Part shown: positions 17,903-25,432 of the stretch, one piece after another
Layout: each line of letters begins with the position of its first letter
Position numbering within the stretch: the first letter of the stretch is position 1
Assembly: GCA_003242685.1 (NCBI GenBank)
Contig: QGVD01000001.1
Coordinates: forward strand, 85,659 to 149,658
From: Pseudomonadota bacterium
Lineage (GTDB): Bacteria; Pseudomonadota; Gammaproteobacteria; Steroidobacterales; Steroidobacteraceae
Direction: 5' to 3'
DNA length: 64,000 nucleotides
The notes under the pieces: generated by a model
Told to the model about the DNA's origin: nothing
What the model saw: only the letters and a program-made list of their open reading frames with translations
Database searches by the model: none
Made by a program: the position numbers and the translations under genes

Positions 17903-18751
17903 TCAGGTGTCCGCAGGGCCGCCACTCACGAGGCCCGCGAGTGCCGTGTCGAGGAACATCATGAGCGCGAAGCCGAGCATGAGACTCGCCGTCGCGCGAG
18001 CGCCCGAGCCTGCGCGGTGCGTCTCGGGAATCACCTCGTTGCTCACGACGAACAGCATCGCGCCGGCGGCGAAGGCGAGCGCGCCGGGCAGCAGCGCGGC
18101 GGAGATCGCCGTGAGCCCCACGCCGATCACGCCGCCTACCGTTTCGACGGCTCCGCTCAGCGCCGCGGCACCGAACGAGACGTGGCGCGCGTAACCTTCG
18201 GCGCGCAGCGCCATCGCGACGGCGAGCCCCTCGGGAACGTTCTGCAGACCGATGCCCACGGTCACCGGGAGGAGCACGCCGAGCGACTGACTGCCCGCGC
18301 CGACTCCGATGCTCAGCCCTTCCGGAAAGTTGTGGATGGTCATCGCCGCGACGAACAGCCACACGCGCGGCCAGCGGGCGCCTCCACGTCCCTCGTGACC
18401 CTTGGTGAAGTGCTCGTGCGGCGCCAAGCGGTGCAGAAACCACAGCGCGACGCCGCCGAGGAGCAGCGCAAAGATACACGCGGCGCCTGCAAGGGCTGCG
18501 CCGCCGAGCTGTGCCTGAGCGATCGCGAGCGACGGGATCAGCAGCGAGAAGACGGTGGCTGCCAGCATGATCCCCGCCGCGAAGCTGAGCAGGTCGTTGC
18601 CCGTCGTCGCGCGGAGAGAGCGCAGGAAGAGTGCCGGCAGCGCGCCTGCCGCCGTCGCCACAGTACCGCCGAGGAAGCTCGCGATCAGTCCGACTGTGAA
18701 AGCGGATTCACGGACGAGCGAGTTGAGATCCACCATGACCGGCGCGGGCAC
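17903..18751 (-). CDS. ZIP family divalent-metal transporter
   Basis: 282 residues, eight predicted membrane helices, with the two ZIP metal-site motifs HNFPEG (140-145, helix 4) and QNVPEG (170-175, helix 5) and a His-containing cytoplasmic loop (PHEHFTKGHEG). Would mediate uptake or intracellular movement of Zn2+, Fe2+ or Mn2+. The annotated start is GTG 18751; the ATG at 18736 (MVDLNSLV) is a good alternative because neither has a strong ribosome site. Convergent with the PqaA-type gene. Confidence 0.92.
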   Translation of the reverse strand: MPAPVMVDLNSLVRESAFTVGLIASFLGGTVATAAGALPALFLRSLRATTGNDLLSFAAGIMLAATVFSLLIPSLAIAQAQLGGAALAGAACIFALLLGGVALWFLHRLAPHEHFTKGHEGRGGARWPRVWLFVAAMTIHNFPEGLSIGVGAGSQSLGVLLPVTVGIGLQNVPEGLAVAMALRAEGYARHVSFGAAALSGAVETVGGVIGVGLTAISAALLPGALAFAAGAMLFVVSNEVIPETHRAGSGARATASLMLGFALMMFLDTALAGLVSGGPADT

Positions 18752-18793
18752 CTCGGCGCAGCTCGTGCACCCGCCGGCCAGTATACCTGCCGG

Positions 18794-19006
18794 CTAGCGC
18801 ATCGCCGGTGGGGAATCCGTCGCGCCTCCGACCTGGTACAGCGCGACTTCGTTCCGCAGCGCTTTCGACGCCTTGGCGATCCTGCCGGCCAGGTCGTCGA
18901 GCCTCTCGAGGCACTGCTCGATGCGCAGCGTGGTGCGATCGAGGTCGTTCTCGAGCTCGTCGACCATCCGGTTGATCTCCTCGATGTCCCGCTGGAACCT
19001 TCCCAT
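18794..19006 (-). CDS. Small coiled-coil protein of unknown function
   Basis: 70 residues, almost entirely one amphipathic coiled coil (residues 1-55, heptads through INRMVDELENDLDRTTLRIE). No membrane segment or recognisable domain. The start ATG 19006 is set by a strong ribosome site, GGGAGGT, 4 nt upstream. A sigma-54-like promoter lies immediately before it. It could be a structural or regulatory small protein; no function is claimed. Confidence 0.75.
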   Translation of the reverse strand: MGRFQRDIEEINRMVDELENDLDRTTLRIEQCLERLDDLAGRIAKASKALRNEVALYQVGGATDSPPAMR

Positions 19007-19030
19007 AGGCACCTCCCGTGCGCGGCGCGT

Positions 19031-19046
19031 AGCAAAAGCGGTTCCC
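19031..19046 (-). promoter_or_regulatory. Candidate sigma-54 promoter upstream of 19006
   Basis: Minus strand GGGAACC-GCTT-TTGCT, 9 of 12 consensus positions with the GG-N10-GC core. Predicted +1 near 19020, leaving a short leader that still contains the GGGAGGT ribosome site. Confidence 0.45.
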
Positions 19047-19082
19047 ACCTGCTCTCCGCAACGTTCCCTCTCGTGCTCGACC

Positions 19083-19982
19083 TCAGCCTGCCGCTTCGAC
19101 TCGTGCCTGCTCCTCGCGCCATTCCAGCCACGCGATCCCTGCGAGCAGCCAGATGCTTCCGACCAGGAATCCCGCGGCGACGTCGGAAGCGTAGTGGACA
19201 CCGAGAAACACGCGGCTGAAGCCGATCAATGCGATCAGAAAGCCGAACCAGAACAGCACCTCGAAGCGTCGGCGCCAGCCGGTCGATGCGCGCGCCAGCA
19301 CATAGGCGATGAATCCGAACGTCGCCAAAGCCGCAGTCGAGTGCCCGCTCGGAAACGACAGTGAGCTCTCGACGAATCCGGTGACGAACTCGGGGCGCGG
19401 TCGTCCGACGATCTGCTTGCCGAACCAGGTGGTGAGCTGCGCGCCGACTACACTGACCCAGAGCGGCGCGATGAGACGCCGGCGGCGGAATCGCCAGAGC
19501 AGCAGACTCGCGACGCCCGTGACGACGAGCGTTCCCTCGGTGCCGCCGAGCGCCGTGATGGCCGCGAACACCGCGACCGCCGCGTCGCTACGGTACGGAT
19601 GAACGGCCGCATCGACCGCAGCATCGAAGCGCACGACCTCTTCGGCCTCGATCACCGCTTCCGCGAGCTCGCCGAGAAGCAGCGCTGCAGAGGCTCCGGA
19701 CACGAGAACGATGGTGAGCGGCAGGCCCGCAACCGATCCCGGCGCCAGCCGTGCGCCGACCCAGCGCCGCACCCCGGGCCAGCGCCGGAGAACCGCGCTG
19801 CGGCTCCAGCTCTCCGCGAGCCACCGCGCAGTGGCGCGAAGCGCGGGCAGCGCTGCGTGCAGGATGCGCCGCACCAGATGAGTGAGCGCGAGCCCGGCAA
19901 GGTATGCCAGCGCGAGGATCGTCGCGAACTCAAGACAGAGAATGAGTAGCGGCAGCGCCGTGCTCTGGCCCGGACTCTCCAT
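19083..19982 (-). CDS. PAP2 family membrane phosphatase
   Basis: 299 residues, about six membrane helices. The three-part acid-phosphatase signature is complete: K189-x6-RP (to 197), PSGH at 211-214 and SR-x5-H at 256-263. Likely substrates are phosphatidate, undecaprenyl diphosphate or another lipid phosphate, hydrolysed at the outer face of the inner membrane. ATG 19982 gives a normal N-terminus and has GAGG about 9 nt upstream; in-frame codons before it encode non-homologous, Arg/Pro-rich sequence. Confidence 0.92.
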   Translation of the reverse strand: MESPGQSTALPLLILCLEFATILALAYLAGLALTHLVRRILHAALPALRATARWLAESWSRSAVLRRWPGVRRWVGARLAPGSVAGLPLTIVLVSGASAALLLGELAEAVIEAEEVVRFDAAVDAAVHPYRSDAAVAVFAAITALGGTEGTLVVTGVASLLLWRFRRRRLIAPLWVSVVGAQLTTWFGKQIVGRPRPEFVTGFVESSLSFPSGHSTAALATFGFIAYVLARASTGWRRRFEVLFWFGFLIALIGFSRVFLGVHYASDVAAGFLVGSIWLLAGIAWLEWREEQARVEAAG

Positions 19983-20018
19983 CTCACGACCTCGTCGATC
20001 CGTACCGATCGATGCGCG

Positions 20019-20034
20019 CGGCACGCATCTTGCG
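20019..20034 (+). promoter_or_regulatory. Candidate sigma-54 promoter upstream of egtB
   Basis: CGGCACG-CATC-TTGCG, 10 of 12 consensus positions with the GG-N10-GC core. Predicted +1 near 20045, 63 nt before the chosen egtB start. Confidence 0.45.
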
Positions 20035-20107
20035 ACGCTGCCGCCAGGTGTCGTCGCGGGCGCGTGCCGGCGAGCCGCGGGCACTCCCTGCATCAACCAT
20101 CGAACGG

Positions 20108-21397
20108 ATGCCCGTGATCTCCGCGTTTTCCGATACCTGCCGCGCCCCGGACGACGTGCTCGCGTGCTACACGCGGATCCGCGCCGCGACCGGGCTGCTC
20201 TGCCGGCCGCTCGCCCCCGAAGACTGCGTCGTGCAGTCGATGCCCGACGCCAGTCCGGCGAAGTGGCACCTCGCGCACACGAGCTGGTTCTTCGAGGAGT
20301 TCGTCCTGCGGCGCTTCGCTGCGCAGTATCGCCTCTTCGACGAACGTTACTCGTTCCTGTTCAACTCCTATTATCAGACAGTCGGTCCGATGCACGAGCG
20401 GCCGCGGCGCGGACTCCTGTCACGCCCCACCGTACAGGAGATTCTGGCGTATCGGGCGCACGTCGACGAGCACATGCACGAGCTGCTCGCGCGGCGCGGT
20501 GAGCACGCAGAGCTCGCGGACCTCACGACGCTCGGCCTGCATCACGAGCAACAGCACCAGGAGCTGCTGCTCACCGATATCAAGCATCTCTTCTCCTGCA
20601 ATCCTCTGCTTCCCGCGTATTCGGAAACCCGGGCACCGCCCCGGCGCACATCGCCGCCGCTCACCTGGCATCGCTTCGACGGCGGACTCGCGGACATCGG
20701 CTTTGCGGGAGAAGGGTTCTGCTTCGACAACGAGATGCCGCGGCATCGCGTATTCCTCGAGCCCTTCGAGCTCGCGAGCCGTCCGGTGACGAACGAGGAG
20801 TTCCGTGAGTTCGTCCTGGACGGTGGATACCGCCGCGCCACCCTCTGGCTTTCCGACGGCTGGACGATCGTGCAGCACGAGGGGTGGCGGCATCCGCTGT
20901 ACTGGAACGACTCACTGGATGCGGAGTTCACGCTCTCCGGACTGCGCGAGCTCGATCCGCAGGCGCCCGTCTGCCACGTCAGCTACTACGAGGCGGATGC
21001 GTTCGCCCGCTGGGCGGAGGCGCGCCTTCCCACCGAGCAGGAGTGGGAAGCGGCGGCGGGCGCAGTGCCGGTGAGCGGCAACTTCGCGGATTCGGCGTAC
21101 CTGCATCCGATTCCCGCGGCTCCTCCTGCGAAGGAGAACGCGTCGCACGCGCTGCTGCAGATCTTCGGCGACGTGTGGGAATGGACCGCATCGGCGTACG
21201 CGCCGTACCCGGGCTACGCGCCGCTCCCCGGGGCGCTCGGCGAATACAACGGCAAGTTCATGGTGAACCAGCTCGTGCTGCGCGGCGGCTCGTGCGCGAC
21301 ACCTCCCGGACACGCACGCGCGAGTTACCGCAATTTCCTTCAACCGGCTGCACGCTGGCAGTTCAGCGGTGCGCGCCTCGCGAGGAGCGTGAGATGA
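20108..21397 (+). CDS. egtB: Ergothioneine biosynthesis protein EgtB (iron-dependent sulfoxide synthase)
   Basis: Joins a thiol donor (gamma-glutamyl-cysteine or cysteine) to hercynine with O2, forming the sulfoxide precursor of ergothioneine. 429 residues: N-terminal DinB-like helical domain with the iron-ligand histidines in KWHLAHTSW (52-60) and HHEQQH (145-150), then a formylglycine-enzyme-like C-type lectin domain ending in LRGGSCATP and the FSGARLAR motif. ATG 20108 is preferred because family homology starts soon after and a sigma-54-like promoter would initiate downstream of the alternative ATG at 20012. Its stop overlaps the egtD start (ATGA). Confidence 0.95.
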   Translation: MPVISAFSDTCRAPDDVLACYTRIRAATGLLCRPLAPEDCVVQSMPDASPAKWHLAHTSWFFEEFVLRRFAAQYRLFDERYSFLFNSYYQTVGPMHERPRRGLLSRPTVQEILAYRAHVDEHMHELLARRGEHAELADLTTLGLHHEQQHQELLLTDIKHLFSCNPLLPAYSETRAPPRRTSPPLTWHRFDGGLADIGFAGEGFCFDNEMPRHRVFLEPFELASRPVTNEEFREFVLDGGYRRATLWLSDGWTIVQHEGWRHPLYWNDSLDAEFTLSGLRELDPQAPVCHVSYYEADAFARWAEARLPTEQEWEAAAGAVPVSGNFADSAYLHPIPAAPPAKENASHALLQIFGDVWEWTASAYAPYPGYAPLPGALGEYNGKFMVNQLVLRGGSCATPPGHARASYRNFLQPAARWQFSGARLARSVR

Positions 21398-22377
21398 CCG
21401 ACTGCACACAGAACGCCGCGCTCCCTCTGCGCGATCAGCATCCTGCGCCGTCGGCGCTCACCGAGCAGTTGATCGCGGGCCTGAGCGAAGATCCCAAGCG
21501 CGTGTCGTCTCTCTATCTCTACGACGAGCGAGGCTCGCGGCTCTTCGAGCGCATCTGCACGCTGCCCGAGTACTACCTCACGCGTACCGAGATCGCGATT
21601 CTCGATGCGCACGGCGACGACATCGCCGCGCGGATCGGTCCCGACGCGCTGCTCGTCGAGTTCGGCAGCGGAGCGAGCCTGAAGACGCGCCTGCTCCTCG
21701 ACCGGCTCGTGCGGCCCTGCGCCTACGTGCCCGTCGATATCGCCCGCGCCGCGCTGCTCGAGGCGGCGCGCTCGATCACGCGCGACTATCCCGGGCTCGA
21801 GGTCCTGCCCGTGTGCGCGGACTTCATGCGTCCTTTCGACCTGCCGGAGCCGCGACGCCCTGCGCAACGCTCCGTCGTGTTCTTTCCGGGATCCACGATC
21901 GGCAATTTCGACGAGCCGGATGCGATCGCGCTGCTCGAGCGGATGCGGCAGGTCGCGGGCACCGGCGGGGGCCTCGTGATCGGCACCGATCTCGTCAAGG
22001 ACGTGTCGCTCCTCAAACAGGCGTACGACGACGCGGCCGGCGTGACGGCCGAGTTCAACCGCAACGTGCTCCTGCGACTCAACCGGGAGTTCGGCGCGGG
22101 CTTCGTGCCCGAAGCCTTCCGGCACGAGGCGGTCTGGTCGGATGCGCATTCGCGCATCGAGATGCATCTGGTGAGCCTGCGGAAACAGTCCGTGGAGATC
22201 GACGGAACGCGCATCGCGTTCCTCCCGGGCGAGCGGCTCGTGACGGAGCACTGCCACAAGTACACTCTCGCCGGCTTCGCGGCACTCGCCGCGGTGGCGG
22301 GCTGGCGGGTCGACCGTGCGTGGACGGATCCGCGCGGCTGGTTCGGGGTGCAGTACCTGGAGCCCGCTTCCGTGTAG
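21394..22377 (+). CDS. egtD: L-histidine N-alpha-methyltransferase EgtD
   Basis: Trimethylates histidine to hercynine using S-adenosylmethionine, the first step of ergothioneine synthesis; the product feeds EgtB. 327 residues, with YYLTRTE (60-66), the SAM-binding loop LVEFGSGASLKT (87-98) and the GSTIGNF segment near residue 170. ATG 21394 overlaps the egtB stop and has GAGGAG upstream, so the pair is translationally coupled. Together they make a minimal two-gene ergothioneine pathway, with the final C-S lyase (EgtE) not in this window. Confidence 0.96.
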   Translation: MTDCTQNAALPLRDQHPAPSALTEQLIAGLSEDPKRVSSLYLYDERGSRLFERICTLPEYYLTRTEIAILDAHGDDIAARIGPDALLVEFGSGASLKTRLLLDRLVRPCAYVPVDIARAALLEAARSITRDYPGLEVLPVCADFMRPFDLPEPRRPAQRSVVFFPGSTIGNFDEPDAIALLERMRQVAGTGGGLVIGTDLVKDVSLLKQAYDDAAGVTAEFNRNVLLRLNREFGAGFVPEAFRHEAVWSDAHSRIEMHLVSLRKQSVEIDGTRIAFLPGERLVTEHCHKYTLAGFAALAAVAGWRVDRAWTDPRGWFGVQYLEPASV

Positions 22378-22407
22378 AGTTCGCCCGCAGCCACGTGGGG
22401 GTTCACC

Positions 22408-22956
22408 GTGGATCACGACAACGCACTCATCGATCTCAAGCAGACGATACGAACGATCCCGGATTATCCGAAGCCGGGCATCATGTTCCGCGACATCACG
22501 ACGCTGCTGGGGAATCCGCGGGCGTTCCGGCGCGCCGTCGACGAGCTGGTCCAGCCCTGGGCGGGCTCGAAGGTCGACCGCGTCGCCGGCATAGAGGCGC
22601 GCGGGTTCATCATCGGCGGAGCCGTCGCACATCAGCTCTCGGCGGGCTTCGTGCCCATCCGCAAGAAGGGCAAGCTGCCGCATACCACCGTGCGCGTCGC
22701 GTACTCGCTCGAGTACGGCATCGACGAGATGGAGGTGCACTCGGATGCCGTCGTCGCCGGCGACCGCATCATTCTCGTGGACGACCTGATCGCGACCGGC
22801 GGCACGGCGGAAGCCGCCGTGAAGCTGCTGCGCTCCATCGGCGCGGAGATCCTCGCCGCCTGCTTCATCGTGGACCTTCCCGATCTGGGTGGAGCGGAAC
22901 GGCTGCGCGCGCTCGGCGTGCCCGTGCGCACCCTCGTGGCGTTCGAAGGGCACTGA
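22408..22956 (+). CDS. apt: Adenine phosphoribosyltransferase
   Basis: Purine salvage: adenine + PRPP to AMP + diphosphate, cytoplasmic. 182 residues, the normal family length, with the PRPP-binding loop ILVDDLIATGGTA (about residues 121-133), the FRDIT hood motif near residue 28 and the EARGF segment. The start is GTG 22408, which reads MDHDNALIDLKQ; GGGGG lies 5-9 nt upstream. It follows egtD by 30 bp and may be cotranscribed. A G+C hairpin (22961-22984) without a T tract follows it. Confidence 0.96.
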   Translation: MDHDNALIDLKQTIRTIPDYPKPGIMFRDITTLLGNPRAFRRAVDELVQPWAGSKVDRVAGIEARGFIIGGAVAHQLSAGFVPIRKKGKLPHTTVRVAYSLEYGIDEMEVHSDAVVAGDRIILVDDLIATGGTAEAAVKLLRSIGAEILAACFIVDLPDLGGAERLRALGVPVRTLVAFEGH

Positions 22957-22984
22957 CGCTGCGACCGGGCGGCAGCCGGGTCGC

Positions 22985-23000
22985 GGGAACGAAAGTTGCT
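22985..23000 (+). promoter_or_regulatory. Candidate sigma-54 promoter upstream of the ferritin-like gene
   Basis: GGGAACG-AAAG-TTGCT, 10 of 12 consensus positions with the GG-N10-GC core; nearly the same as the site at 15991. Predicted +1 near 23011, 23 nt before ATG 23034. Confidence 0.6.
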
Positions 23001-23033
23001 TCTCGGGCCGAAGAATAAGGGGGAAGCCACGTC

Positions 23034-23624
23034 ATGCATCAGTCCGCCGTCGCCTTGGACTCTCAGCCGGTGCTCGATGTCCAGACGATCCGCGATCGCG
23101 CCCGCAGGCAGATCCAGAACGGCGCGGTGACGCCGAACTACGGCCTCGACAGGGACGTCGTTCTGCGCCTGCTCAACGAGGCTCTCGCGACCGAGATCGT
23201 CGCGGTGCTGAGCTACAAGCGCCAGTACTTCGCCGCCAAGAGCTCGGGCCTGCCGAATCTGGTCGCGACGCTCAAGGAGCACGCTTCGCACGACCAGGAG
23301 CACGCGGACCGGCTCGCCGAGCGCATCGCACAACTCGGTGGTCTACCCAACTTCTCGCCGGTAGGTCTCGCGCAGCGCAGCCACGCCGAGTACTGCGAGG
23401 GCGGACGATTGGCGGAAATCGTGCGCGATGCGCTGGTGATGGAGCGTGTGGCCGTCGAGAGCTACCGCGAGATGATCCGTTTCATCGGGGACGGCGACCC
23501 GACGACGCGCCGGCTGCTCGAGGATCTGCTCGCCGTGCAGGAGCAGCACGCGCGCAATCTCCTGAGTCTCGTCGAGGAAGTGTCTCTCACCGAAGCGTCC
23601 CGGGCCGTGCGGAGTCTGAGTTGA
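23034..23624 (+). CDS. Ferritin-like (bacterioferritin-type) four-helix protein
   Basis: 196 residues. Four-helix bundle of the ferritin/bacterioferritin superfamily: helix 1 with ALATEIVAVLSYKRQYF, helix 2 with HDQEHADRL, helix 3 with ALVMERVAVESY and helix 4 with VQEQHARNLL. The usual di-iron ExxH motifs are degenerate (DQEH and QEQH), so iron oxidation may be weakened or the set shifted. Role is probably iron storage or protection from peroxide. AGGGGG lies 11-16 nt upstream of the ATG. It stands alone, with its own sigma-54-like promoter. Confidence 0.9.
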   Translation: MHQSAVALDSQPVLDVQTIRDRARRQIQNGAVTPNYGLDRDVVLRLLNEALATEIVAVLSYKRQYFAAKSSGLPNLVATLKEHASHDQEHADRLAERIAQLGGLPNFSPVGLAQRSHAEYCEGGRLAEIVRDALVMERVAVESYREMIRFIGDGDPTTRRLLEDLLAVQEQHARNLLSLVEEVSLTEASRAVRSLS

Positions 23625-23742
23625 CCTCCCGTCCCTGCCCCTCCCGCTCCGGCTTTGCGCCCTGCGCGTCGCGCACGGCATCGGCCGCGGGGACGGTGTG
23701 GGCGCCGGGCCGGACGGGCCGGGCACGGGTGTGAGGTGTGTT

Positions 23743-23985
23743 TCAGCGCGTTGCGGCGCTTCGCCCGCGGCTCGCGCTCCGGGTCACTCGGCTGCGGAAC
23801 ACCTGCGCGTCACGCCGATCCTGATCGCCTCCGCGTGACTTGCTCTTGGCCTTTTTCAGCGCTCCGCTGTCTACCCCTCCGGTGGCCTTCTTCCGTGCAC
23901 CGCCCGTCTTCGCGACGAACTTGCGGGTGCGGGCGTTGTAACGCCGCGCGGACTCGTAATCGCCCTCGCCTTGCACTCTACCCAT
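23743..23985 (-). CDS. Small basic conserved protein of unknown function
   Basis: 80 residues starting MGRVQGEGDYESARRYNARTR, a start shared (as I recall) by short uncharacterised proteobacterial proteins. The rest is Lys/Arg/Ser-rich (KKATGG, KKAKSKSRGG) and probably disordered, which would suit nucleic-acid binding. ATG 23985 is supported by GAGGAGGG about 6 nt upstream. No operon partner. The role is unknown. Confidence 0.72.
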   Translation of the reverse strand: MGRVQGEGDYESARRYNARTRKFVAKTGGARKKATGGVDSGALKKAKSKSRGGDQDRRDAQVFRSRVTRSASRGRSAATR

Positions 23986-24142
23986 CTCGGCCCTCCTCTG
24001 GCGTCGGAGGTTCGATCTTAGCGAGCGCGGCGCCCGAAAGGGCGAATGTAGGACAGATCCGACGCAAGTTTCAGTGTGGATCCTGCGTACGCACATGCAC
24101 CCGGCGACTCCGGGATCAGCGCAACCCGGATAGCTTGAGTGG

Positions 24143-24211
24143 ATGACCTCCCGGGACCTACGATCTTTGCTCGCCCTGGCGTGCGGCATGCTGCTCGTGC
24201 TGATCGCATGA
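24143..24211 (+). CDS. Possible 22-residue membrane peptide
   Basis: Encodes a charged head (MTSRDLRS) and one hydrophobic stretch (LLALACGMLLVLIA), then TGA. It has the form of a small membrane protein, but no clear ribosome site precedes it and the length is easily reached by chance. Confidence 0.22.
   Translation: MTSRDLRSLLALACGMLLVLIA
24177..24192 (+). promoter_or_regulatory. Weak sigma-54-like site upstream of the DUF883 operon
   Basis: TGGCGTG-CGGC-ATGCT, 9 of 12 positions with GG-N10-GC kept but TTGC replaced by ATGC. It also lies inside the possible 22-residue reading frame. Predicted +1 near 24204. Confidence 0.25.
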
Positions 24212-24275
24212 CCTCACCCGGGAGCAACTGCGCAGGGAGCGAACGACGAGCAATGAGCATCGAGGAGTAATCGCG

Positions 24276-24644
24276 ATGGACCAGCAGACGGCGGGCGACG
24301 CGAACGTCGCGGACCAGCTGCGCAGCATCGTTCACGAGGCAGAGGTGCTGCTCGAAGCCCTGAACGGCGTTTCCGACCAGTCGCTCGGCGATCTGCGGGA
24401 ACGCGTGTACCGGGCGGTCGACACCGCGAAGGCGCGCCTCGCGGATCTGGAGCAGCAGGCCGACCAGCTCACACAGCGGGCCGCGCGCGCGGCCGAAACC
24501 TACGTGCGCGAGCATCCCTGGGCGGCGGTGGCCATCGGCGCGGCCATCGGGCTCATGCTCGGCGCGCTCATCGCGAGCCGTGCGGGCGGCGCACGCTCCG
24601 GCGAACGCTCCGCGCCGTCGGACGGCGCCGCGGAGGCACAATGA
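24276..24644 (+). CDS. DUF883 (ElaB/YqjD-like) membrane-anchored protein
   Basis: 122 residues: a long amphipathic helical region (residues 10-75) followed by a glycine-rich C-terminal membrane helix (AAVAIGAAIGLMLGALIAS). This is the ElaB/YqjD family, tail-anchored inner-membrane proteins that bind ribosomes in stationary phase in E. coli. GAGGAG lies upstream of the ATG. It heads a three-gene set with 4-bp ATGA overlaps, the same order as yqjD-yqjE-yqjK in enteric bacteria. Confidence 0.92.
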   Translation: MDQQTAGDANVADQLRSIVHEAEVLLEALNGVSDQSLGDLRERVYRAVDTAKARLADLEQQADQLTQRAARAAETYVREHPWAAVAIGAAIGLMLGALIASRAGGARSGERSAPSDGAAEAQ

Positions 24645-25042
24645 AGGACCCGGGGCGACCGCTCATCGGCCGCGGCAAATCCTTTCTCGAGCAGATCCTG
24701 CGCATGGCGCAGACGCGGCTCGAGCTGCTCAGCCTCGAGCTGCAGGAAGAAAAGCTCGCCCTCGCCCGTCAGCTCCGCCTCGCCGTGATCGGCGCAGTCT
24801 GCGCGTGGCTCGCGGGTCTCACGCTCGTACTGTGGATCGCGCTCGCCGTTTCGCCCGAGGTGCGATTCGTCCTGCTCGGCGTGCTGTTCTTCGTGCTCCT
24901 CATCGCAAGCATCGTCGCGTTCGTCCTGCTGCGCCGCGGAGCGCGTCGTGAGCCGCTCTTCGCCCGTCTGATCCAGCAGCTTCGCGCGGATCGCGCTGCG
25001 CTCGATCAGGAACTCGGTCAGGAGCTCAGTCAGGAGCCATGA
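24641..25042 (+). CDS. YqjE-like phage-holin-superfamily membrane protein
   Basis: 133 residues with two adjacent membrane helices (about residues 45-70 and 77-100) and a cytoplasmic N-terminal helix (LLSLELQEEKLALARQL). Matches the YqjE/holin 3-6 family of the inner membrane. The start overlaps the previous stop (ATGA) and the stop overlaps the next start, so expression is coupled. Function in general is unclear; membrane remodelling under stress is the usual suggestion. Confidence 0.9.
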   Translation: MKDPGRPLIGRGKSFLEQILRMAQTRLELLSLELQEEKLALARQLRLAVIGAVCAWLAGLTLVLWIALAVSPEVRFVLLGVLFFVLLIASIVAFVLLRRGARREPLFARLIQQLRADRAALDQELGQELSQEP

Positions 25043-25278
25043 GCGCACGCGCGGATGCGGAGCGGATCGCGCAGCGCCGCCGGCTGCTCGAGATCGAAGC
25101 GGAGATGCAGCGCATCGCGCTTGCGGCGACATTCGCGGCGTGGGAAGAGCGGCGCGTCACGGCCTGGGCCGCCACGCTCGGCACGCTCGCGCTGCAGCTC
25201 CTCGCGATTCCGCGCATCCGCTGGCTCCTCCTCGCGAGCGTGCTCGCGAAGCTCAAGCCCAGGTCCCGCAGATCCTGA
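25039..25278 (+). CDS. YqjK-like small protein
   Basis: 79 residues. An N-terminal basic/acidic helix (RADAERIAQRRRLLEIEAEMQR) is followed by a hydrophobic helix (TLALQLLAIPRI then WLLLASVLAKL) and a basic tail. Position and make-up fit the third member of the yqjD-E-K module, though sequence conservation in YqjK is low. Coupled to the preceding gene by a 4-bp overlap. Confidence 0.8.
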   Translation: MSARADAERIAQRRRLLEIEAEMQRIALAATFAAWEERRVTAWAATLGTLALQLLAIPRIRWLLLASVLAKLKPRSRRS

Positions 25279-25345
25279 GCTTTTGCCTCGTCGGGCGGTA
25301 CCCCCGTTCCGCATTCCGCGCTGGCGGCTCCGTGATCGCGGAGTG

Positions 25346-25361
25346 TGGCCCGGCGCTTGCA
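25346..25361 (+). promoter_or_regulatory. Candidate sigma-54 promoter upstream of the CHASE3 kinase
   Basis: TGGCCCG-GCGC-TTGCA, 11 of 12 consensus positions with the GG-N10-GC core. Predicted +1 near 25372, 61 nt before ATG 25433. Confidence 0.65.
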
Positions 25362-25432
25362 TCGGGCTCGGGCGTGATCCTCCGCCAGCATCCTTGCGCA
25401 TCCGCCCGGCGGATGCCGGACATTGCACGTCG

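Noticed and set aside
22961..22984. Hairpin after apt as an intrinsic terminator
   Set aside because: Imperfect stem and no T tract; it directly abuts the sigma-54-like site at 22985.
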